DNA of 64,000 nucleotides from Asterias rubens (taxonomy: Eukaryota > Echinodermata > Asteroidea > Forcipulatida > Asteriidae): positions 4,216,001 to 4,280,000 of the forward strand of contig NC_047068.1 in NCBI RefSeq assembly GCF_902459465.1. The letters run 5' to 3'. A model generated the notes under the pieces. The model searched no databases and was not told the DNA's origin. It saw only the letters and a list, made by a program, of their open reading frames with translations. Each line of letters starts with the position of its first letter. The first letter of the stretch is position 1. The position numbers were made by a program, and so were the translations under genes. This document shows, one piece after another, positions 1 to 11,700 of this stretch.

Positions 1-749
1 CGAGTTTTCCATTTTTATGCTTTCCGATGCCATTATGTACAAGTATGTTCTTTGGTGTTCCAGTCCACACTTATGCCGTCCTGCTTCGATAACTTTAATA
101 ACTGCTTGGAAAGCTACTAGTATGTGGCACTAAATTTGACCAGGCTTGCCCTATGAATGCACGTAATCACATGTCAAATACCAACGCATTTGGTACTAAT
201 CATTTCCTGCGTATTTTATAAACACGCCCCCGTTCGTGACCCGCGAATCACGTCCACGACAAGTATTTCCCAGTTGTAAACACTACGTTATCATTATAAG
301 TAGGCATAACCATAGAAAATGTTTTTTATAATTATTATAACACGTATGATAATCTTTCAAGGCCTCCTACCGCTAAAAAATATATGTTTGGCGTATTGGT
401 ACAATCAACCATGGAGCTACCTCCATGCTTCTTCACGATTGCTGAAAGCTGGCTGTCTCTCTGATCATGCTCGGGTAGACAAACGTTTAAAAATGTATGA
501 ACCAATGCAACTGTGACTAAATTGCCGTAAAAAAACTACCTTTCTGCTGTTGTTTAAACCATGGAGATTTTGTTTGCTTCAAATGTGGACCTATGCGTCG
601 CAGTAGCGTATGTGGGGGGAAAAGGGGGACAAAGACATACATTTTATTGGGTTGCAATTTGAAATTTTACCGATCGAATTCATTCGTGCATAAACATTAC
701 ATTAACGGTCAAATAATAGTTAAAGCATACAGCTTAAAGTTACTGTACA
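1..749. other. Intergenic sequence, nothing recognised
   Basis: No coding exon, RNA gene or clear repeat could be recognised here. The only reading frames are short and lack family resemblance. Confidence 0.5.
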
Positions 750-1025
750 AGTGAAAGTTTTTGCTAATTTTTCATCAAAGTTGCAAAATAATGATGAAAG
801 AAAATACGTCCTTGCACAATTATTTATGTGCTTTCAGATGCCTACAAAAAAGCTTTGGGCCTGAATTGTTTAAATATTTGAGTGAGAAAATACCTCAAAA
901 ACTATGTTACTGCAGAGGAAGCCGTTTCTCACAATGTTTTTTCTTCCCCCCCCCCCCCTCCCTACCAACAGCTCTCTATTTTTGTGCTAACAATTATTTT
1001 GAGTAATTACCAATAGTGTCCATAC
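750..1025. mobile_element. TTAA-type MITE, family A, copy 1 (left-truncated)
   Basis: The interior matches the other family A copies in the window: the 'gtgctttcagatgcct' block, the 'tctcaaaaactatgttac' block, and an end reading 'gtaattaccaatagtgtc'. The left terminus is missing. A run of C at about 946-959 interrupts the copy. It has no coding capacity. Confidence 0.75.
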
Positions 1026-1716
1026 CTAGGACCATACAAAAATGTTAGGACTGCAAGTTTATTACAACATGAACTATAACTTGTCTTTCTCTACCTCTAA
1101 AATTGCCTTTTACAATAGCGTCGGCATTAATCTTGTAGGTCATCAAGGCTATGCTAATATAACGTCATTCCATTACGGTAATCAACATACGCTCGCTATC
1201 GTATTTATCTTCTTACGTAACAAAGTGTGTACTTATAAATAAATTATTCACAAATTATCTTGACGTTGAAACTCCCATTAACTGCAAGAGTTCATGAATA
1301 ACCAACATGAACGAGAGAGAGATAGGGGGAAGGGGGTAGGGTGGGTTATCGGTGAGTGGTGTTGATACAAAACTCCATCAGTATTTGGTTTTCTTCTTTC
1401 GTGATAAAAGCCACTTAAAACAGGGAGTAAATTTCTGCAGCATGAAGTTAAAGTGGGGGACATGTAAACATAATTATCAAATGAGCAATGCTTTTAAAAC
1501 ATTAAGGGGGTCTGTATGTATACGTTTGGTAATGAGGCCTACTCTGAAAAGTAATGCCAAAATTAAAAACACTTGTGGTAGTGGTAAAAAGTACAGCAGC
1601 TTTGGGTAGTGTAATGCATTTTTAGAAACATTTCACTTTGAAGTATATTACATTTATTAAACTTTTTTATCCCAACAATTTGAATACAAGAAGCATTAGC
1701 CTATAACTGCAGACTG
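1026..1716. other. Intergenic sequence, nothing recognised
   Basis: No gene or clear repeat is visible between the truncated MITE and the 105-bp tandem array. Confidence 0.45.
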
Positions 1717-3586
1717 GTTTAACTGATTTTAGTTTTTAGTTTCCGGCAAATTTTTAAAAATGGGTATTTTTGTTTTTGAGCCAGGATTTTCGGTTTAAAA
1801 AACTGCAAGGGGTTAAACTTGCTCTTTAAACTGATTTTTAACCATTTTATTTTTCGTCCAATTTTTAAAAATGGGTCTTTTTGAGCCAGGATTTTCGGTT
1901 TAAAAAACTGCAAGGGGTTAAACTTGCTCTTTAAACTGATTTTTAACCATTTTATTTTTCGTCCAATTTTTAAAAATGGGTCTTTTTGAGCCAGGATTTT
2001 CGGTTTAAAAAACTACAAGGGGTTAAACTTGTTCTTTTGACTGATTTGGGACTATTTTATTTTTCGGCCAATTTTTAAAAATGGGCCTTTTTGAGCCAGG
2101 ATTTTCGGTTTAAAAAACTGCAAGGGGTTAAACTTGTTCTTTTGACTGATTTGGGACCATTTTATTTGTCGGCCAATTTTTTAAAATGGGTCTTTTTGAG
2201 CCAGAATATTCGGTTTAAAAAACTGCAAGGGGTTTAACTTGTTCTTTTGACTGATTTGGAACCATTTTAAGTTTCGGCCAATTTTTAAAAATGGGTCTTT
2301 TTGAGCCAGGAGTTTCGGTTTAAAAAACTGCAATGGGTTAAACTTGTTCTTTTTACTGATTTGGGACCATTTCATTTTTTGGCCAGTTTGTAAAACTGGG
2401 TCTTTTTGAGCCAGGAGTTTCGGTTTAAAAAACTGCAAGGGGTTAAACTTGTTCTTTTGACTGATTTGGGACCATTTCATTTTTTGGCCAATTTGTAAAA
2501 CTGGGTCTTTTTGAGCCAGGATTTTCGGTTTAAAAAACTGCAAGGGGTTAAACTTGTTCTTTTGACTGATTTGGGACTATTTTATTTTTCGGCCAATTTT
2601 TAAAAATGGGTCTTTTTGAGCCGCAGGATTTTCGGTTTAAAAAACTGCAAGGGGTTAAACTTGTTCTTTTGACTGATTTGGGACCATTTTATTTTTCGGC
2701 CAATTTTTTAAAATGGGTCTTTTTGAGCCAGGAGTTTCGGTTTAAAAAACTGCAAGGGGTTAAACTTGTTCTTTTGACTGATTTGGGACCATTTCATTTT
2801 TTGGCCAATTTGTAAAACTGGGTCTTTTTGAGCCAGGATTTTCGGTTTAAAAAACTGCAAGGGGTTAAACTTGTTCTTTTGACTGATTTGGGACCATTTC
2901 ATTTTTCGGCAAATTTTTAAAAATGGGTCTTTGAGCCAGGATTTTCGGTTTACAAAAACTGCAAGGGGTTAAACTTGTTCTTTTTACTGATTTGGGACCA
3001 TTTCATTTTTCGGCAAATTTTTAAAAATGGGTCTTTTTGACCCAGGATTTTCGGTTTAAAAAAACTGCAAGGGGTTAAACTTGTTGTTTTGACTGATTTG
3101 GGACCATTTTATTTTTCGATCCAATTTTTAATAATGGGTCTTTTTGAGCCAGGAGATCGGTTTAAAAAACTGCAAGGGGTTAAACTTGTTCTTTTGACCG
3201 ATTTGGGACCATTTTATTTTTCGATCCAATTTTTAAAAATGGGTCTTTTTGAGCCAGGAGTTTCGGTTTAAAAAACTGCAAGGGGTTTAACTTGTTCTTT
3301 TGACTGATTTGGGACCATTTTATTTTTCGATCCAATTTTTAATAATGGGTCTTTTTGAGCCAGGAGATCGGTTTAAAAAACTGCAAGGGGTTAAACTTGT
3401 TGTTTTGACTGATTTGGGACCATTTTATTTTTCGATCCAATTTTTAAAAATGGGTCTTTTTGAGCCAGGATTTTCGGTTTAAAAAACTGCAAGGGGTTAA
3501 ACTTGTTCTATTGACTGATTTGGGAACATTTTATTTTTGATGGGTCTTTTTGAGCCCTGAGAAAAACTGAAAGGGGTTAATTATGT
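1717..3586. repeat. 105-bp tandem repeat array, about 18 units
   Basis: The motif 'atgggtctttttgagccagg' recurs at a fixed spacing (for example starts at 1871, 1976, 2081 and 2186, each 105 bp apart). Units differ by scattered substitutions and small indels. Because 105 is divisible by three, frames of 60-120 codons stay open on both strands without being genes. Two units carrying a short deletion ('ccaggagatcgg', near 3149 and 3360) lie 211 bp apart, so a two-unit block was duplicated together. This is a satellite-like array; no function is evident. Confidence 0.95.
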
Positions 3587-4331
3587 TCGTTTGACAGCTT
3601 TTGCTGGGCAGTGGTTTAGCTTTAGCATGGAGCATAGAGCAAGGACCAGATGCATGGAGGTAGCCCCATGAAGTTTATAAGGAGCGGGACGTCATGGCGA
3701 CTGGCTTTGGTCTTAAGGGCAAGTAATTATGTCATAAGGGTGGTTCCATCAGTCCCTTTCCCAGGGCAAACAAAAGTTAAGCTTAAAGGAAAACAACACC
3801 ATCATTCAAGGAGGAAACCTGGAATTGATAAAGGTGGGCCCACTCTATCCATGCACACTGCTGACTAACCATGGGCTTGGTTATAAGAAGAGTTGTCAAC
3901 ATTGCAAATCCCCGAGTGATTTGTATTGTGACTAAAGCTTTGTTTCTTCATCTCACGTGTGCAACACAACAAAACAAAATAATGTCAAATAAAGTCGATG
4001 TCTTTTACAGTCAATCCTTCCCCATGGGGTTCTTATTCGTCTATTACAACAGTCGGGTGCTTCTGACTTTTAGCAATTTACATTTGAAACAGTTAAGATC
4101 AATCCCATCTCTTTGTAAAATTGGACCGTATTTCTTTTCCTGAGCACTATATTTCTATTTAAGACACTATATTTCTATTTAAGACCCTTTAAAGAACCTC
4201 AACCCAAAGAGGATACTTTGGGAAGCAATTTCGCCATCAAGTACCTTTTCAATTGTACACAGGATTGTTCCGAAAAAGCGCACTTCAGAGAAATGGAACA
4301 CACCATGAATCATGCATGAACATACCTGGTA
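3587..4331. other. Intergenic sequence with a small direct duplication
   Basis: No gene is recognised. A 20-bp direct duplication of 'actatatttctatttaagac' lies at about 4146-4185. Confidence 0.5.
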
Positions 4332-4656
4332 TTAAAAGCAGTGGACACGTTTGCGAGTCTCACTTGGTGTACGGTGTATTCCAACAATATGCATTGAATA
4401 ACAAGTCTGTGAAAATCGACTCACTTTGTCATCAAGCAAGAGATTAATGAAAGACAAAACACCCTTGTGGCAAAAACAGGTATTTTTAGGTATTCTTTCA
4501 AATGCCTAAAAGACACACAATTTTGTTCACAAATTTGAGTGAGAAATGACCTATTTCTCAAAAACTCTAGAGGGAGCCCTTTCTCACAATATTTGCTTGT
4601 TACCAAGCCGGTCAACAATTATTTTGAGTGATTACCAATAGTGTCCAGTACCTTAA
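4332..4656. mobile_element. TTAA-type MITE, family A, copy 2
   Basis: The element is bounded by TTAA at 4332-4335 and 4653-4656. Its termini are 'agcagtggacac' on the left and 'gtgtccagtacc' on the right, which are inverted relative to each other. At about 325 bp it is a shorter variant of the near-390-bp copies. It lies just downstream of the presumed EIF3B 3' end. Confidence 0.85.
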
Positions 4657-4762
4657 GTAAGCGGCTCAATGAAATTAGGCCATAAAGCCACATACACATT
4701 TAACTTCAGTTAAAGAATGTGATTCCTTTACAAAATGTTTGTCTACTTCTACTAAGAGGTAT

Positions 4763-4768
4763 TTTATT
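4763..4768 (-). promoter_or_regulatory. Candidate polyadenylation signal for EIF3B
   Basis: AATAAA on the minus strand (tttatt on plus), about 980 bp past the EIF3B stop codon. The interval between has no competing canonical AATAAA that I could see and no recognisable gene. A 118-codon minus-strand frame at 4774-5130 lies inside this presumed 3' UTR. Confidence 0.4.
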
Positions 4769-5747
4769 GAGGATCAAGACAACCTGAAGGGAGAGGGATA
4801 TATTCCATAGAAAGAAGTCAGTTCATATCCATGAGGTAAAACTTGACAACACAAGAGCATCAACAATCGGAAACAGGCACTGTAGCTTTCCACAACCTTT
4901 GAAACCAGCTTCGTGAAGATCTGGGTTCCCCCTCTGTTAAAAAAGACTCGTCCTTTGGAATTCAAAGACAAAATATCCCTGGGTCCCTGAACTTTTGAAA
5001 CGAAACGACATTTTGAGCTCGGCTTCAAGTTGCCGTTGCCTTTATACTTCGGCATGATTTCAAAATCCGATTCAATTAATTTCAAAATTGTATATGACCC
5101 AACTTTTCGATGTCTAAAAGCAAGTTTCAATTATGTTTTAACAAGAAAAAGGAATAGTTTAGTCTAGTATTTAGATATGTATGCTATTAAATATCCTAAG
5201 GAAGTTAGCTACTTGTAGTGACCCTATCAAAAAGGGTAAAATTGTGTCCTGAAAATTTACTTTCTATTAAGCCAAAGAATAACAGTCAGACTCAAATCTC
5301 AACCTCAACAATAATGCAGAGATTGCATGTGACTTTTAAGGCTAGTACAATTAAAGATTAATATTAAACAAACTTCAATAAAATCGATCTTACTTTTTAA
5401 GCAAAAGAGCTTATCCGAATTCCCCTTAAATGCTTATCTCTTCAATATGATGACATACATATAAGAAAGTTACGACCACAGACGACTTCCAAAAAGCAAT
5501 CCAGAGGCAAATGGTTATCACGTCTCTCCGAACCAAAAGCCACACAAAACGACAAAGATCGAATAATAATAATCCAACACGATAAAATTTATGTCCCTCT
5601 GCCGCAAAAACAAATCTATCGTCGGTTTGCAGATGAGCAAGAAGAAATTGTTCAAAGTAGTAGCGAGAATGGATGGAAAATCTCCGCCACTAGAGGGAGA
5701 CAGAGAGAGATTTAAACGGGTACGTGTCTCGGAAGGCGGCCTGAGGA

Positions 5748-8700
5748 TTACTCGTATTCGAATTCGTTGACTTCAAGGATTTCTTCACTTACAAAGAACT
5801 CGACCACCTCTTCCTCTTCCTCGCTAGCATATATGTTGTCCGTGTCTACCCCTGGTGAGAAATAAAACAGAAAAAGGGAATTGACGTCAGAGCTAGGCCT
5901 GGGCGAATTATTTGAATAATATATCCGAATATCCGCGGACGTCGGGCGACAACTGATAGGAATACTGGTCTTTTGGAATTCAGGAAGGTAGTGAGTGCAT
6001 TCTTACCATCTCGTAGCTCCACACGTATTTGCCTGTTTTGTTCGTAGCGTTCCTTCTGGGCTTGGCGGAACTGGCTAAACTCATCCAGCATCTGCTGGCG
6101 TTTCTCTATCAACTCCTGTTGGCAGAATGGTACCAATAGTTTTATATATACTTATTTATTTATTTAATTTTATTAATGCTTTTTGAGGTTGAACAAAGAA
6201 TTGACTAGTGTGGGATTCGTAGCCAGGGATCACACCCAAGGTGATCCTTAAGGTGATCCCCTGGCTGACGCTTCCCAGGTTGTATCGTAATTTGGGTGTG
6301 ATCCCTGGCTACACGGCAGTTAACGGTTGTATGGCTTCTGACTGGCACCCCCGAACAAAGATATTGACAAAATAGGGACACCGCCAATATAGGGCTAGAT
6401 AACTCAGTTGGTAGAGCGCCGGCACGTTAATCCGGAGGTCGTTGGTTCGAATCCCACTCTAGTCAATTCTTTGTTCAACCCCAAAAAGCATTTCAAAATT
6501 TACCCAGTCGGTTTCCCTTGTGGTTTATATTGATATAATTTTATTTATTTGATTTTATTTATTTAATTTTATAATTATTTTGTTTAACGCTTACCTAGGC
6601 AAGCGCTAAACAATAAATGAATGAATAAATTCTTATTATTATTATTTCTCAGGTAGATAAAAAGTACAATGGACACTAATTAAGTAAAAACATTGAAAAT
6701 TTTGCTAATGATTTCACAGCCACTGCGTCTGGTATGAGTGTCTATAGGATGGACTTACCTTGGAGGCCTTGGAATGGCTCATACGATCCTTCAACTCAAA
6801 CTGCTTGTTGTACGTCTTCATATTCTTCTTAATGTCCTACAGGGATAATAAAAATAAGAATTAGAACCTTACCGCTGGCAGCCTTATTGTCCTCTTTATC
6901 CAACAATGTTACCAAATTGAGGTTCTGATGACAAAAAAGGTCTGGCCCCATTTTAGTTGGATAAGGAGTAATCACTATTGCTGATTGCACATAGGGGACC
7001 TGACCGAAGATGGTGGCAGCAGAATAAAGGCCAATATTGGACAATCAATTACAATTTGTCTATGTATTGTTTTTAAGCTTACACCACGGTGTATAAAGGC
7101 CAATATTGGACAATCAATTACAATTTGTCTATGTATTGTTTTTAAGCTTACACCACGGTGTATAAAGGCCAATATTGGACAATCAATTACAATTTGTCTA
7201 TGTATTGTTTTTAAGCTTACACCACGGTGTATAAAGGCCAATATTGGACAATCAATTACAATTTGTCTATGTATTGTTTTTAAGCTTACACCACGGTGTA
7301 TAAAGGCCAATATTGGACAATCAATTACAATTTGTCTATGTATTGTTTTTAAGCTTACACCACGGTGTATAAAGGCCAATATTGGACAATCAATTACAAT
7401 TTGTCTATGTATTGTTTTTAAGCTTACACCACGGTGTATAAAGGCCAATATTGGACAATCAATTACAATTTGTCTATGTATTGTTTTTAAGCTTACACCA
7501 CGGTGTATAAAGGCCAATATTGGACAATCAATTACAATTTGTCTATGTATTGTTTTTAAGCTTACACCACGGTGTATAAAGGCCAATATTGGACTATCAA
7601 TTACAATTTGTCTATGTATTGTTTTTAAGCTTACACCACGGTGTATAAAGGCCAATATTGGACAATCAATTACAATTTGTCTATGTATTGTTTTTAAGCT
7701 TACACCACGGTGTATAAAGGCCAATATTGGACAATCAATTACAATTTGTCTATGTATTGTTTTTAAGCTTACACCACGGTGTATAAAGGCCAATATTGGA
7801 CAATCAATTACAATTTGTCTATGTATTGTTTTTAAGCTTACACCACGGTGTATAAAGGCCAATATTGGACAATCAATTACAATTTGTCTATGTATTGTTT
7901 TTAAGCTTACACCACGGTGTATAAAGGCCAATATTGGACTATCAATTACAATTTGTCTATGTATTGTTTTTAAGCTTACACCACGGTGAATAAAGGCCAA
8001 TATTGGACAATCAATTACAATTTGTCTATGTATTGTTTTTAAGCTTACACCACGGTGTATAAAGCACTCTATACTCAGTACTTTTCAAAGTTCTGTGGAA
8101 AAAAAAACACAACTTAGTTAGGATGAATATCATATTAACTACTAGTTCTTATATAGCGCATTTTACAATGACCTTATCAATAACATTAGTGCCCTGGTCA
8201 TTGGACAAATAACATCCCTGTAATCTTTCTCAGCTCCCTGGGGAGGATTTCACAAAGAGTTGAGACTAGTCTTATCTCTACTTAGGACGCCTTAGTCGTC
8301 CTAACTTGGGACTAGCTGTACGTTTTCATATCTCTTAAGACTAGTCCTAAGTCTTTGTGAAATCGACCCCTGAGCTGCTATTGCGCACTACAGGCATGTT
8401 CATAAGCTCCATCAACCTCTACCCTTGCAGGTACCCATTTATACCCCTGGCAGGGTAGGACTTGTAACAGGTCCTGATAGCAACAGTTACCTTGATTTGT
8501 TTGTCTTTAAGCAGCGATGGTGGACAAGGACGCCAGAGCAGCTGACAGAAGCGATCCCGGTTACATTTTTGCAGCAGACGACCCTGGAAGCTCCACACCC
8601 AGTAGGCGTTGTCGACCTGCAAACCCAAATTGCAGATATCTAATGTTATGTTGCTCTATTAAAGGCACTGTCCAGTGTTGGTAATTACTCAAAATAATTG

Positions 8701-11700
8701 TTAGCATAAAAGCTTACTTGGTAAAAAGCAATGGAGAGCTGTTGATAGTATAAAACATTGTGAGAAACGACTCCCTCTGAAGTAACATAGTTTTCAAGAA
8801 GGAAGTAATTTTCCACTAAAATATTTAAATTCGATTTTGAGACCTCAGAATAAGATTTTGAGGTCCCGAAATCAAGCATCTGAAAGCACACAACTTCGTG
8901 TGACAGGGATGTTTTTTTTCCAATTGTTATCTCTCAACTTCGACGACCAATTGAGTTAAAAACTTTCACAGGTTTGATATTTTGTGCAGATGTTGAGATA
9001 CACAAAGTGAGAAGACTGGTCTTTGACAATTACCAAAGGTGTCCAGTGTCTTTGAGCTTGTAAATCAAACAATGATAATACAAAAGCATACTGAAGTTTT
9101 CAAATAATTAGGTTAACAGAGGTGTGCAACTCAATTCAAAGAAAAATTATGACAAGCTCTACTATAGATTTTGCGAATGAATTGCTAACAAGAAAGTCAA
9201 TACCCGGAATTATGTTCATTGGTTCCAGCTCTGACTTTAGTGCCCTGAATGAATCTAATGACCATTTCGGAGAAAAGCTTTAGGATAAAGAGCAAGAGTT
9301 TATGCTAGAATTCTTTTAAAAATAAGTTGCACAAAACGCTTTTGTTACTGTCCAATTGTTGATAATACTTATGAACAATATGTGGAGGGGGCGTTTAGTA
9401 TTTCTATAAATAAATTGAACCCCGACCTTGTGACTCCACCAGCTGACCCCTGTGACTACGTAGCGTCCAGTGGGATCCCACTCTACGTCTGTAGCCATGA
9501 AATGCTCAGTCATATTCATGACAGTCATGTCTGCAGCATCGATGAACTCAAAGGTGCCGTTCATACTGCACAAACAAATATATAAACAGAAAATTAGGAA
9601 CATTATAGCTTTCAAATTCAATGAAATACAGTCGTTAACAAATGGTAATAATGGCTTACATGTACTTTAATAACCTTGTAAAAACCAGTGCTTTGTAACT
9701 TTTGTAAAAGGGCCTTTATAAATTGAACAAATTATTGCTATTGTTTAATCCGACATCGGCTTCTATGGTCATTTTGATACAAAAACATGGCCGCTTCAAA
9801 CTCTAACAAGTTGTTTATTGACTGCAGAGAGTTGTGACATTAAGGGAAACTTTGTTTGGGGTCATCTGGTTGGTGGAGCCCAGACCAAATAATAGCACAA
9901 CCCAATGGGCTTTCTAGTCTGACACCCTTCTTGGTCCGAGAAAAAAATGATTGCCTCTAATCAGAAGTTGTGGCAACTCTCTCAATAAACAGCTCTTGGT
10001 TAACATGGACACAAGAAAGATCATGTTTGTCTCTGGAGTTCATCTGTTTGAGGTAAAAGAAAACCATCATTATCTACATACCTTCTTAGACCAGCAAGCA
10101 CCACGAACTGACCGGTAGGAGCCCAGAAGATGGTGTTGGCCTGTTTTCTTTCCAGGCACTCTGTCAAAGAAAATTCAAATAAAAAATACCTGTTAAATCT
10201 CCTACTATTGGCGTGTTGTTCAAGACAACCTACCTATAACCCACCAACAGCGACATGTTGAGGCACACACACCCAACACCACTAACTAATTTTTAATCTT
10301 ATCAATGTTACACACACAGGCAGTGTTGTAGCTAGACCAGTTTTAGTGGTGGGCAATAAATAAAATTTTGTTGGAAGTCTACCAAGGGCAAGGAGATCAA
10401 CAAAATTATTTGTGTTTAATTATAGGCCATTATTGCTGAAGTGGGGCAAGGTTTCCAAACTGTTCTTGTTATGGTGCCATGCAATAAGTAGAATCACCTT
10501 TTGACTGTGTTCTTTCTCTGTGACATTTGATCCTCCTCATCATTAGCTTTGTCTCAGATCAATGCAAAGAGGACAATATTTGAAATCTGTGCTGGCCAAG
10601 CACCGCCCACCATGGCTACAACACTGCACACAAGGATGTGATAGACTGTTGAAAACAACACCTGAACTATGAGCACAAAGCGTTAAAGCTTGCGAGCGCA
10701 AAAGCTTAAAGCCAAGCCTGCTTAAATTTAGTTACATGTATCTTTGGTTTTGAAAACCCTACTCTGCAATCTGTGGTGTTCCATATGGTGTTATTAAAAA
10801 TAACGGATTTCCGGTAAAAAAAAACCCAGAAATATGACATCCCTGTAAACAACCTTAAAAATGAAGAAAGAATTAATAAACTAAAGGGTTCTCTTGAATA
10901 CTTACTGACAAGTTCCACCTTTCCCTTCTCGTGGATCTTGTAGAAACTCGCAGAGATGCGTGGGGATTCCCCGTGGAGGCAGCAGAATCGGGAGCCAGTG
11001 GGTTCCCAGGCGAATGCAGTAATGGTCTCCTTGACCTCGACCTGATCCACTGGGATCTGCTTCTCTCTCATACGGAACAGCTCAAAGTTCCACAGTGACA
11101 CCTGGAGGATGGAATAACAGAATAACAAATGTAATCGATATATATTTGGTTTGCAGTAACACCACGTGTATATCTACTTGCCAGGTACAGTTTGTTCTTT
11201 AGAGAACTGTCTTGCTATATATTCTACTACCGCGGAGTAGGTTTTCGGATTTGTATCTTGGGAGACTTCTCAGTTCTGAAAATAACTGTCCTGCTTTTAA
11301 CTACTACCTGGGAAAAGGTAGTAATTGGCCAGGACTACTAGTACTACTTATAGAGGATCGTTATTTACTTCAGTACCGCGGAGTGAGTTCTTAATTGGTC
11401 TCAACAAGTTTGATATACGGGAATAATGTGCAGTGCACTCACACGCGCCTATCCTGTTCGCCATTGTGCGAGTCAGAACCGTGCACAACATGCACAACAG
11501 ATTTTTCCTCCAAAATGATGGAAATGGTAAACGCGCAATGTTCAGTCTATCTCCCCAGTCTAGCCTTCTCCACATCCATTTTACATTCTAAAGGTTACTC
11601 TTTAGTGTTTAATTAATTGAAATTGTAGAGAGAAATGAAACGATACCAATGAAAGATTTTGATAGTCCTGACCTTTTTATTCTTGTTAGAGTAGCGGTCC

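Noticed and set aside
1719..3482. Several 60-120-codon frames with repeated QFFKPK or TDLGPF motifs
   Set aside because: They are translations of the 105-bp satellite and break with every indel between units.
4774..5130. 118-codon minus-strand frame downstream of EIF3B
   Set aside because: It lies between the EIF3B stop and a good polyadenylation signal, has no family resemblance, and is best read as 3' UTR.
6393..6465. Functional tRNA-Asn gene
   Set aside because: Mismatches in three stems, C at position 33, and repetition of its flank as an inverted copy fit a SINE better.
6975..8000. 341-codon (minus) and 334-codon (plus) frames made of a 23-residue repeat
   Set aside because: Both are by-products of the 69-bp tandem array inside an EIF3B intron: the period is a multiple of three, both strands are open, and changes are not biased to silent sites.
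7022..8063. CRISPR-like array
   Set aside because: Repeats are head to tail with no unique spacers, and the sequence is an animal nuclear intron.
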